NCBI RefSeq assembly: GCF_032362555.1
Contig: NC_083505.1
Location: forward strand, 1,975,501-2,039,500
Direction: 5' to 3'
Origin: Amyelois transitella
Lineage: Eukaryota > Arthropoda > Insecta > Lepidoptera > Pyralidae
Length of the DNA stretch: 64,000 nt
Below are positions 12,801 to 24,800 of the stretch, in pieces; position 1 is the stretch's first letter, and every line of letters starts with the position of its first letter. The notes under the pieces were generated by a model, which ran no database searches, was not told the origin of the DNA, and saw nothing but the letters and a program-made list of their open reading frames with translations. Position numbers and translations under genes: made by a program.

Positions 12801-15800
12801 AACGGTAAGTTTTTCAATTCGGAAAATTACCTCAGACATAAATTGTAGAACATAAAGTTATCTTTAAAAAAGGTATCAATATTTTTTTTCAACAAAGCTA
12901 CCGTTTCTGTGATATAACGATGCAAAAAGTTGCAAGCGTCATAATATGCATCCGTTTCCTTGCCTCCTCTGAGGTAGTGTACTATTAGCGCGTTTTTTTT
13001 TACATTTTTATTATTAAACTTGAAAAAGTCTGAAATAGGTTAGAATAAACACGTGTTTTCACTACGCAGTGGTATTCAAGACTAACTTTCGCATTTATTA
13101 TTTAAAAAAAAATAGAATAACCCTAAGTGAAGAAAATCATCTTAGGACAATAATAGAGGTTACAAGTATCAAATTCAATGCAATAACCAAATTAAAACTA
13201 AAACTACTTATAAAAAGAAAGAAAAAAGATGACTACAAACTAAAATTTAATTTATAAATTGTACAGTCCTTGCATAGCATCAACATGCGGGAATGTGCCC
13301 AGAAGGCTGGCATCATTGCCAATTCGAATGGCAATGCTGATTCTCTGAGTCAGATAATTTCCAGCCCTCCGGTCAAGAGATACCTCAATTAGCTTTTTCG
13401 ACAATTGTCGGAAAAGCTGATGGGCAGATAGGCCCCCCGGTCCCAGAGTTTCTACCCCAAAAGGTTCAAAAGTATAGATATTACCGATAACTAAATACAT
13501 ACATACATACATAAAATCACGCCTCTTTCCCGGAGGGGTAGGCAGAGACTACCTCTTTCCACTTGCCACGATCCCTGCATACTTCCTTTGCTTCATCTAC
13601 ATTCATAACTCTCTTCATGCAAGCTCGGCGGTTTCGGGTACTTTTGACTTGACCCTTTACCAGGACGTCCTTAATTTGATCAAGATATGTTCGTCTAGGT
13701 CTTCCCACCCCGACCTTTCCCTCCACACTCTCCATGTATATCTGCTTAGTCAACCTGTTTTCATTCATCCTCTCCACATGACCGAACCATCTCAACATAC
13801 CCTTTTCTATTCCTGTAACTACATCTTCTTTCACATCACAACATTCCCTTATCACACTGTTCCTTATCCGGTCACTCAATTTCACACTCAACATACTCCT
13901 TAACGCTCTCATTTCCACTGCATTTATTCTGCTTTCGTGCTTCTTTTGCCATACCCAACTTTCACTCCCATACATTAATGTCGGGACCAACACGCCCCTG
14001 CGCACAGCCAGTCGAGCCTTTTTGGATAGTTTCTGACTGCTCATAAAGGCATGCAAAGCTCCATTCACCATGTTCCCCGCGTTCACTCTCCTTTCAATAT
14101 CACTATCACACTTGCCATCTGATGTAAACTTTGATCCCGATAACTACATATTTGCGCCTTTTGAGGTTTTTTGCCTCATTTGAAGCAGAACGGCCTTAGA
14201 TTTAGTAACCTGAAGATGAGACGGCGCAAGTGTGTCGACACAAGTAGCATCCCACACCAAAGGCCGCCCCAATCTCCAGGGTACCAAAGTCATACCATCC
14301 GGTCTCTTGGCATCATCCCGAGCCAGACCGTTTGGTTCTAGAACGGCTGGAACATGGATGGTGGCAAGAGCACGGAGGATTGTATCATTTAGGGCGGCAT
14401 GGCGCCCTAAACGGCCGGCACTCCTAGGGCATGAGAGGCCGTGGTGTCCATAGCCGACAACGGTATCCCCGCAAGGACAACTATTATTAAAGACTAACGG
14501 TATTTCATGTGTTGAGCATTCTGAGATAAAGCAGGTATACGACCCTAGCCACGTACACAATTAAACAGAGAGACAGATGTTGTCTCAAGGTTTCACTACA
14601 GTATAAATTAAGAGACTGGGTTTTATTATACTTATGTATATTTTATATTTTGAATTCAAGTTAAAATTACCGACAGAACAATATTTTTACTTATATTACT
14701 GCTACATAGAGTATATACGAGACGTGCTTTTGCATATTATGACGCTTGCAACTTTTTGCATCGTTATATCTCAGAAACGGTAGCTTTATTGAAAAAAAAT
14801 ATTGATTCCTTTTTATAGATATCTTTATGATCTACAATCTATGTCTGAGGTAATTTTCCTATAAAACTTACCGTTTTGAAGAAAATCGTGAAAATCCCAT
14901 TTTCTTACCTTTGACCTTGGGTAATTTTTTTCCTTAAACCGGAATCATGGGGAATTTTGAAATAATGCTTTTGATTGTGTTTTAAACAATTATACTCATT
15001 TTCAGCGTGCTTCATGCAGCAGCAGCTGCAGCTTGCTGCAGCATTCAGCGTAGCTTCATTCCTATTTTTTGGTCTAAATTGACCGGACTGAAAATAAAAT
15101 GGAGAAATAAACCATCTACGCGAAGACCGACATCCGCGCGGACGGAGTCGCGGGGGAAAGCTAGTATATAATACAATTTTAGTTTTAAACGACTCGGACA
15201 ATGGAATCAAAGACTGCCAATAAATCTTGTTTGACTGCATCTTAATCTAGTTTGACTGTACCTTAATCTTGTTTTAATCTCTTACCACATTTCCTAGAAT
15301 CGAATCTCTGTTATCTATACCACAGACCAAAAATTATTTCAAACGCCATCTAGTTAAAAAAAATTGCAACTCTTACCTCTTAGCAACTAAAACGACATCC
15401 AAGTCTTGCTTCACAGCTACCGCCAAATGCTCAAATCTGTTCGCCTCCGCCACATTTCCCATTTTCTTGTTATGATCCCTGTTGTCTAAACACAACTTGA
15501 GCTGTTTCGTCAGCTGTTGCTGGATCCTCAGTATGACGTCATCGCCCTCTAGGTCTATGGTCGGCGAGTCGTCTGACGGGCCGCAGTCTTCAGCTGATAT
15601 CACGTCGAACCTACAGATAATCAATTAATATATTAATTACATACAGTGATCACGATTTTATCCTATATTTATACAGAAGTTGATTATACATTAAATATTT
15701 AGTCATCATGGGATCGCATTTCACCACGATGCCCTCTGGCTCGCCGGTGTCAGGGTCAAAATTTGGCCATAATGAGGTTCTCGCCAGCCGATATATCGAT

Positions 15801-18800
15801 CGTTACAGCGGACAGTTAGATAGGGTCAACCACTCAAATATTTTCGCGCCATACAAAAAATTAAACTCCTGCGCAGGTACATCGGCGTAACATATACAAG
15901 TTATACTTACGTATGTTCTATATTCTCCTTAGTCCTGGGCGGCAGCGGGAGAGACTTGAGGTCCACAATTAGACCTCCTTTAGCTGCTTCTATGACAGAG
16001 TCGAATCCTTTCGCAGCACGCAAGTATTCTTTAGCTTGTTCTATGTCACCTGCAATGATAAAACTGATGGACAAAACTGAACAGAGTATGTTTAGTAATC
16101 ATCACGTCTTTATCCCTTACGGGGCAAACGGGGGTGATAGTCTCGAGAAGAAAGTCATTCAGTTGTATAGCTTAACTATGAATAACATAGATTTATTTTC
16201 AAAACTATATACCAGGTATAACTTAAATCTAATTATATCTACTACCGCTGTCAAAGCCCATGTGTAGTGGAAGCGGCGGAACAAACTACACTGCAGCATT
16301 TTCACGAAACGCCAGTTTACAAACATAGATCTCTTAAATCTACATCGTAGACGAATGCACATTGTCAATATGGAATATAGATTCATATAATAAAAGTTTG
16401 CTCATCATTTTTTTTTGTTTTCTAATGTTGATAGCTTCCGTCGTGTCTAACTTATGATATACGGCAATCCTTTGTAAGTGCTTAAATGAATGAATAACTT
16501 ACCCCGCAAGGGATGTAGACGTGATGATATGTAAGTAAGTAAGTTAATGCTTTATTGTTCACTAAAGGAGTAGATTACAAATATAAAACAGTAGTACAGT
16601 ACAAAGGCGGGCTTATCCCCAAGTGGGATCTCTTCCAGCCAACCTGACAGTATTGTATTTATTGATTGAGAAACAGACTGGCATCGTGTTGTTTGCAGAT
16701 GATACGTCACTAATTTTTAAAATGAACCGCCGTAGCGAAATATGTGATGATGTGAATAGCACTTTAGCCGCCATTTCTAACTGGTTTACAATCAACAACT
16801 TACTGTTAAATGCAAATAAGACCCAATGCATTAAGTTTACACTTCCCAATGTAGCGATGGGCGATTCTTGCTAAATATACGATCGACTGAATCGAAAATC
16901 GCGCGCTCGCGCATTCGATTGTCGATTTAGTAGTTCCTCAGGCTGATTATTCGAATAACAATCGACAAACTACTAATTTAATTACTATCCATAACTATAC
17001 TACTATCTCTATACTCATCGCATATCAGCTAATATTCGTGTGCGTTAGGCGGCGTATTTTTCTGATTTGCGTGTGCGTGTGAATGTTAATATAGCATGTT
17101 GTTGTTGATATGAAATGAAACAGAAGACAAATAATCAAGGATTTATTTTTGCTAAATAAAGTAAATGATATTGAGTCTACTGATCCGAGTCTGATCTGAA
17201 CTCTGAATATTCATGCATGACTTTACAAACGATTTCAACGCGAAATATTACCATTTGTTTTTAAAATGTAAATCATATGATTAATCCACGCACACATTAT
17301 TACAACCCACAGTGTTACAACCCTATTGAATTGACAGGAAACAGGATATTTTATTCTGATTGGTTGATAAATACTTTGTTCTGATTGATTATCGTGAAAA
17401 TAAGAACATCCGGCGAAAATTTTAAAAATAGAAGTCAAATTTGTTTTACGTAAGAGTATTTTAATGAAACAAAAGAATATGTTAAAAGAGTGTTAATAAA
17501 TATTGTTTTTGTTATTATTTTTGATTTATTACGTAGTGTAAAATGCTTCATTTATAAGCTGTTGAAATTGAAACAGCCGTTTGTATTTTACCTATCCACT
17601 CATCCATCCCTGCGCACCCCGCGCCTACCGTTTCATTTTGAACTTTGAACGTAAAGTAAATATTATTATATTTCGTTAGTCCGTTTATTGTTTAAGAGTT
17701 TACTTACTTATTAACAGTAAACTGTTGATTCTATTATTTTTTGTCATTTTTGTTAGCTACTTACTTTGTTGATTTAGGAAAAGCATTTAAATTTTGTTTT
17801 ATAATTGTATAACATAAAACCTACCTAGTGAAGTTTATACTAAAAAGTATCTCAGTTTTGATTGATCTCATACCTACTTTAAGATTACCTAGTTTAATAT
17901 TATGAAACAAAAACGATTACGTATTCGATTTATTAAATTTTTTTACTATATAACTCTGGCCTATTATTCTACAGAATAATGTATCAACACAACATCCACA
18001 TAAACTACGATGTCGACAAACGATTGAACGTTCCGTTTATTGTAAGAACGTAGCGCAGGGCACGCACGCAACGCACATGGTAATCTTTTATACTACTATT
18101 TAGTAGTAATTGATTCGGTGCGCTAAAAAATAGTATTAAGGTAACCGCAGTCGTCGTCGCCCGCCGCACGCGTTTCATTGGTCGATAACAATCGATTGAC
18201 ATCGATGATTATCGACTTTTATCGACTGCATTAAACAATCGACTGATTCGATAACTTTTAGTAGTAATCGCCCATCGCTATCCCAATGTGCGGCAGGCAA
18301 ATGTAGATATTAGTATAAGTAATAAAAGATTAGATATTGTTGATAGTACTTCTTTCTTAGGAATAACATTAGATTCAAATTTAAAATGGAATGCTCACAT
18401 TTTAAAACTTTCTAAAAGGCTTAGTTCTGCAGCCTACGCCATTCGTCGTATTAGGCATTTGACAGATGTGGCAACTGCTAAGTTAGTATATTTTAGTTAT
18501 TTTCATAGTTTAATGTCTTATGGTCTGCTGCTTTGGGGATCAGCAGCAGACATACAAACTATTTTCATTTTACAAAAAAGGGCAATTCGAGCCATCTACG
18601 GCTTAAAACAAAGAGATTCACTTAGAGATTTTTTCAAAACCCTTAATATTTTAACATTGCCCTCACAATACATTTTCGATAACATTATGCATGTTAGGAA
18701 AAACTTAGACGCTTTCAAAAAAGTAGGTGAATGTACTAGTAGATCACTGCGGAACAATTACAAGTTGTCGATCCCAGCGCATCGGCTGGCTAAGGTAGGG

Positions 18801-21800
18801 AAATCATTTCTGATTAATTGTATAAGATTTTATAATAAATTACCAAAAAGTGTTCTTGAAATGAATGATAGAAAATTCAAAAAGTACATTAAAGATAAGC
18901 TTTGTAGGAAAGCCTATTACAGCACGGAGGATTATATTAATGATAAACATGTGTGGCCCGAGCTTGACATAATGGCCTCTTAAATGCTTGTGCATTTTTG
19001 ACATGATGTTGACATAATTTGTACAGTATGTACTGTACATATTTTATTTTATCTTTATTTATTTGACGAAATATCGAATTCGTATTGAAATAACTAGTTC
19101 TGCATTCATTCATGTTTTTTAATGTAGACAATGTGTATTCGTCCATGATTTAGATTTAAGAGATCTATATTTGTACATTGACGTCCGATGAAAATGCTGC
19201 AGTGTAGTTTGTTCCGCCGCTTCTTCTACACATACGCTTTGGAAGCGGTAGTAGTTATAATTAGATTTAGGTGATGTGACGTCAATAAGTGATACCTTGT
19301 ATCCAATTTTGAAAATAAATCTATTCTATTCTATTCTATTAGCTTACATAGTATTTTATAATGTCGTGTCATTATTTACGTAAGTTGATCTAAATTGGTC
19401 CGATTGACTGTTATTTACATCCTGTGAAAAACATTTTGCAAAGGCTCACTTGTTATGTTTGAAGAATTACCTTTTTTTAAAAAAAATACTATTTTTTTTT
19501 ACAACTCACCCGCTTTCTTAGCATCAAGCGCGGCTTCTTTGAACTGCTTCTGCCTTAATGTCAGCAATGCGATCTGCTTCTCGTACCGCGACGTGGACGA
19601 TACCGCGGGGGTGGGGATGGGCACGGGGGGACGGGGGGGAGACAAGGGGGTGGGGGAAGCGGCCGATTGCGGGGCCCCCTAAAAATGTAAAGATATTTCA
19701 TTACAATCAATCCCATGACTCTTTTCTGAGTTACGTACATTAGTTTTGGTGCCAACCAGAGCTCTCACGTTACGGGACAATGTCAATATTCAGGCAACTG
19801 GATGTGCAACCATGATCCAATTTAGTTAAGTTCCCTTGCAAAAGTTGCGGAGGTCAGATGGCAGTCGCTTCGCGTATAAAACCTGACTAACCAGTCCAGG
19901 GTCGTGGTAAAGAGGCGCGGAGGTGAGTATTTCCTCACCTCTCTGGAGAGGAGCCCGGGGTGCGCCTGGACTACGAGTATATAGCCAGGAAGAAAAAGAC
20001 ATCATCAATTCCAATAACAATCCATACTAAGTATATGATGTGTGTATAAAGTGCCGTTCGTTCCCGTTCCCGCGGGAATTTCGAGAAATCCTGTCTTAGT
20101 GCACCTAGACCAAATAACGTAACTTCGTGCCAAACAACAATGCGCGGGTTTGGGCAAGGCATTGTAAAACAAGTGAAAGTTTAAAATAAAAAATAACAAG
20201 AAATCCGTTTTTTTTTCTAAATATTTTTGGAAGTGTCTAGTCCGCCACCAGCGGCCATTTAACAAATCGAATTACTAAGCCGCTAGTGGTAAAATAAGAA
20301 ATTAAATAATTCTGCCACAAGTATTGTGGTATTCAAATTTGTTCCTTTAGTCAAACTAATAAAGTCTAATTTTAAAATACACTAGGGCAGCGTAGTGAAG
20401 TTGTTCCTATTGCGGCAGACTAATATAAAATGCTATTCCGCCACAAGTTATTAGTTATTGGAATATGTTCCTTATAACTTGTATATAAAGCATATATTTC
20501 TTATGTTAAAGTATCGTACCGAAGTTAGCAATGTGACAAAAACAAAAACATAACCCTATCGGTTTTTGTTTTTGTAGTTGATGAGGAAGTTTTAAACTGT
20601 TTTCATTGTTTGTATTACTGTAAATTATAATTAACGATAAAACCCAGAAAAAGCACTTAGAGTGCTTTTTCTGTGTACCGCAAAAATACAAATCAGCTAT
20701 GTTAAAATAATAAAGGCCATAAAACAATAACAGTACTTAATCAAAAGGAAAAAAAAATACAACATTTAGAAATAAACGACGAAGAAATAGAAAATGATGA
20801 CAGAAATAAAGATGAAAATACGTTTAAAAGAACAAGTAACATAGAAATTAACAATAACACTACAGAGGTTTTAGAAACAGAGCAAATTGGATTTGCTAAA
20901 AATATAGTAATAATACATAATGAACAAAAAGAAAGCAATAAAATAAACTTAGAGACACATGTAATAATACATATTGAACCAGAAACAGAAAAGGAAGACA
21001 CAAAAAACTACGAAAATGTAACGATAAAAACAAATAAGGCACATACATATAATCGACCATACTGCAGAAGATTTAGAGATAGTAAATATAGAATACGCAG
21101 AGAGACAACTTATAATACATAATAAACAGGATGAGAAAGAAATAAATCTACATATAGAGAAACCTGTTGAACAGAAACAAAATCTAGAAAAGGCTGAGAA
21201 ACATGTAAAAACTGAAGATAGAAATGACAAAAATATGCCTGATTTAATGCCTTTAGCTAATGCTAAAGGCATTAAATCAGGCACAGACCTGTAATGCTCT
21301 TGTTAATCAAACAATAAGATTACCAGCTGTCCGAAAACGCAGAGGTCGACCCAAAGGACATGATCTAACAGTAGTAGGAGTTAAGAAAAAAAAAGCAATA
21401 TCTAAATAAACGTTGTTATGTACTCGTACATGAAAAATAAATATATTTCTTAGAAATCGTGTATCATTTACTACTTTTTGATAAGTATATCAATTGCCGC
21501 AAAAGGCTTGCCTCAGCTTTGGTGGCTGTTTATTTTTGGTAGGTGTGCTGCCTCTAACTAGCGGTAGAATATTTTGTTGGTTTGACTTGCCACTTGTGGC
21601 AAAATAGCCTTATTTGTTATTGTGCCTATAGCGGCAGAATAATATAATTTTTTATCTAACCACAAGTGGCAGTATATTTATTTTTATTAAATGACCACTG
21701 GTGGCAGACTAGACACTTCCAATATTTTTCTCCAGCTTCATTTCTACCGATCAACATATCTTTCTGCTAGCAACCCGCCCCGGCCTCCCACGAGTAGCAT

Positions 21801-24800
21801 TTATATCTTATAAACTTCATCAAAATATATATACATATATTAGTTGTGTGAGTGGAGTACACGCCTTTTTTATTTTGAAACAAGCAGAACCTTTGTTATT
21901 TCGTTTCTTGTGATTATCACTTTCGAAGTTTTCTGTGTACATAAATTTGTAAATAAATAAATATAATATATCTAATTATCTACATATTATATCTACAGTA
22001 TAAAGTACTCGTAAAATCCAAAAAATCACACAGAACATATCTTTGCAATTCGCATTTATAAAATTGGACGTATTATGGATTAAAAAATAACCAAGAAAGC
22101 CTAAACTAAATTCATTCTTTCATATAATCACGTCTATATCCCTTGCGGGCTAGACAGAGTCAAAACTCTTTAAGAGACTGATAGGCCACGTTCATGTCGC
22201 TTTATGATAGAATTGAGATTCAAATAGTGACAGATTGCTAGCCCAAGCCTAAAACGAGAATCCTTAGTCGCCTCATACGATACGACATCCTAAACTAAAT
22301 GTATAAGAAGATTCTTTTTGAAACTTTAGATTGCATAACCGTACGGTTCGCAACAATCTTCCAAAAATAAAAATTTCATCAAAATCCGTCCGATGGAAAA
22401 TCCACGGTGACGATATAACCAAACGCATGAACAAGCAAACCATAGCGCGTTTCAATGTGAAACAGCGCCATCTGTTATCGAATGGAATGGAGGTACTATA
22501 AAACAACAAACATTCGGAATTAATTATTAAGTCCGGAGTAAGAATGGTAATATAAAACACAGGACGCGTTTATGGAATAAATTACGTCTTTATCCCTTAC
22601 GGGATCGACAGTGCCAATTGTCGCAAAACTAAAAAGTTAGTTTTTGCTCATTGGCAAACGTAATAGGCCAACATATTTCCGTCTGTTGAAAAAATCCACG
22701 GTGACGTTATACCAAACATGTGAAGAAGCGAACCAAATCGCCATTCAATATGACACAGCGCCATCTATTGTCGAATGGAGGAACTATAAAACAAAGATAC
22801 ATTCGGACTGAATTATAATAATAATGTCCGGTCCGGTGTAAAAGGATGCGTTCAAGAAAGAAATAACGTCTTTATCCCTTACGGGGAAAACAGCGCCAAT
22901 AGGCCTTACGGGCAAGACTTCATACTTTTACATTGCACCATGAAACATTGAATTGTTACTTTGTTATTTATTAATGTATTTGTTCGTTTATATTTGATTA
23001 ATGACAGTATCATAAATATACTATAATTTTTAGCGAGTTAAAACTTCGAAACTGTCTAAAATCTTCAATAAATATATGTTACTGTAGCGGAAGTAATGAT
23101 TTGGGGTCGACCACCACAATAGGAAAGATCTTCCTGTAGGCTGGTGAGATGCCTGGGGAACCACATGACAGATGTTGAGTCAGAGATTGTATACACGCTC
23201 CAATCCATGAAAACTTTTGCTTGCGCGATTTAGACTCTTCACACATATTGCCTGATAGCGTCGCGGGATTATCTATTGTGACTAGGGTTGCCATCCGTCC
23301 GGGTCTCCCCGGATTTGTCCTAGTTTAGAGGGCGTCCGGGGAGCGTCCGGGGAAGGTTTTTTTTTAGACCGGGTTTTAAAATATTAATAAATAAAAAATA
23401 AAAAAAAACATTGCTGTAGGTCTAAACTTCAAAAATTTTCTGATCTGTTGTTTAATATTCAAATGTCTTTTATTGCATTGTATATGTTTAAAAGATCTTG
23501 TTAACATGTCCGGCTTTCGGACTCTAAAATCCGGGGTTTTCACGCGTCTCGTCCGGTTTTCCAAATTTTAGAGATGGCAACCCTAATTGTGACTTATTGC
23601 CATAGTTTCTCACCTCGTTAGGCAGCGGCCCGTGCCCCGCCGGGGTAGGCAGATCCTCCGTGTTGACGTGCTTCCCGCGCGCGTGCGCAGCGACCGCCTC
23701 TTGGTACTGTTTGACGATTCGGCCCATGCGCCGAGCTTTGGACGAGTTGCCCTCTTCTTTGGCTTTCGCTTCCTGTTGCTGCAGTGATTTAAAATAAAAA
23801 ACACAATTCATTATCGTTATCGGTCAAGTAGTTTTATAAAATAGTCCGATGTCTGTACTTGCAAGATGTTGGCAGAAATATCGATATGGGGGATCTATAT
23901 AAGACAAACAGAAGCCAAATTTGTGATTTTTATCGTCTGTATATTTGTACTCTCATCACGCGAAAACTATTTGCTCCGATATGAATGAAGTTTTATTAGA
24001 TGTATGGTATACAATAATGTCTCCCTCTATCGTCCGTAAGGGCAACACATAACTTTTTTAGTAAACTTTTACCAACGAAGTGAAGGGCAGTAGTTAATAT
24101 AGGAATAAAGAACTCTTAATTGTATTGTTCATGTTTTTAAAAAATAGTATACGTACCACATTATAAGAAAAGCAATAGTATATATTAATTCATTCATTCA
24201 TATAATCACGTCTATGGTCTTTGCGGGGTAGACAAAGCCTTGAATAGAGTGAAAGGCCACGTTTAGCTTTTTGGCTTAGTGATGGAATTGGGATTCAAAG
24301 AGTGACAGGTTGCTAGACCATCGCTTACATACGCTTCCTTCATTCACCTTTTACGACATCCTTGAGAAATATATGGGGTGATTCTTTTCTAAAGTTCCGG
24401 GAAGCACAGTTCTTAAAATTATACATTTAATACATATAATATCCTTATGTTTTAGTTTTAAATGTATGATTTTTCGAACTGTATATATTCTTCATATTAA
24501 AACAAATATAAAATTCAGTGCGTGTGGAAAAGGTAAAAATTTTTTTTTTTTTTATAATAATGTACCTGAAAAGCAGCAAGCCTTTGCCTGAGTGCTTCGT
24601 CCAAAGTGGCGGCTGTGATGAGGCCCCCTCCGCCGCTCTCGGCCGCTGGAGTCTCGGCGTCTATAAGACAATTGGTTAAGTAAACTTTTTTTTAACCATT
24701 TTTTTTTTACTTTAAAGTTAAAACTCTAAGGGATAGGCTTACAAACTTGGGATTCTTTTTTAGGCGACGGGCTAGCAACCTGTCACTATTTGAATCTCAA

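Larger units (their letters stand above)
13252..14575 (-). mobile_element. Remnant of a second LINE (LINE-A) with a restriction-like endonuclease region
   Basis: LINE-A sequence is at 14147-14575 and 13252-13483, interrupted by LINE-B. The upstream part has a Cys/His cluster [17 protein letters not shown], then [11 protein letters not shown] and VWDATCVD, fitting the zinc knuckle and PD-(D/E)XK motifs of RLE-type elements such as the R2 group. The downstream part has [11 protein letters not shown]. Clade assignment is from memory. Confidence 0.65.
12670..15006. repeat. Inverted pair of a ~280-bp repeat flanking the nested LINEs
   Basis: 12670-12950 (plus) and 14731-15006 (minus) are diverged copies of one sequence (AAAACACAATCAAAAGCATT...TGCAAGCGTCATAATATGCA). 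LINE-A and LINE-B fill the 1.8 kb between. Both copies carry AG- and GTAAG-like sites but no coding evidence. They lie in intron 10 of the Lgd gene. Confidence 0.85.
16645..19341 (+). mobile_element. 5'-truncated jockey-like LINE, split by a hAT element
   Basis: The reverse transcriptase frame enters just before the catalytic box FADDTSLIF and continues to the 16844-16851 target duplication. It resumes exactly after the hAT insertion at 18281 and runs to a stop at 18983 (ending WPELDIMAS). The later part has the usual jockey/CR1 C-terminal blocks ([24 protein letters not shown]). A 3' UTR of ~350 bp follows, ending in a (TTCTA)n tail at 19317-19341. Confidence 0.85.
20229..21720. mobile_element. 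MULE-like DNA transposon with decayed coding region
   Basis: The terminal repeats GGAAGTGTCTAGTC... match at about 31 of 34 positions at the two ends. They are flanked by a perfect 9-bp target duplication AATATTTTT (20220-20228 and 21721-21729), the size typical of Mutator-like elements. The interior has broken acidic/Lys-rich frames on the plus strand (about 20750-21410), ending [20 protein letters not shown]. This resembles the basic tail seen after MULE transposases, from memory. Merlin (8-9 bp duplications) is the main alternative. It lies in intron 7 of the Lgd gene. Confidence 0.7.

Noticed and set aside
13649..13903. 84-codon plus-strand frame
   Set aside because: Antisense to the LINE-B reverse transcriptase.
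15373..15624. Isolated minus-strand 83-codon gene
   Set aside because: It is exon 10 of the Lgd gene read through both splice sites.
20741..21284. Minus-strand Ser/Phe/Cys-rich frames suggestive of membrane proteins
   Set aside because: Antisense of the Lys/Glu/Asn-rich MULE-like coding remnant; composition artefact.
23524..23811. Frame continuing Lgd exon 7 into the hAT MITE
   Set aside because: The GT donor at 23613-23612 and phase match to exon 8 show that the real exon ends at 23614.
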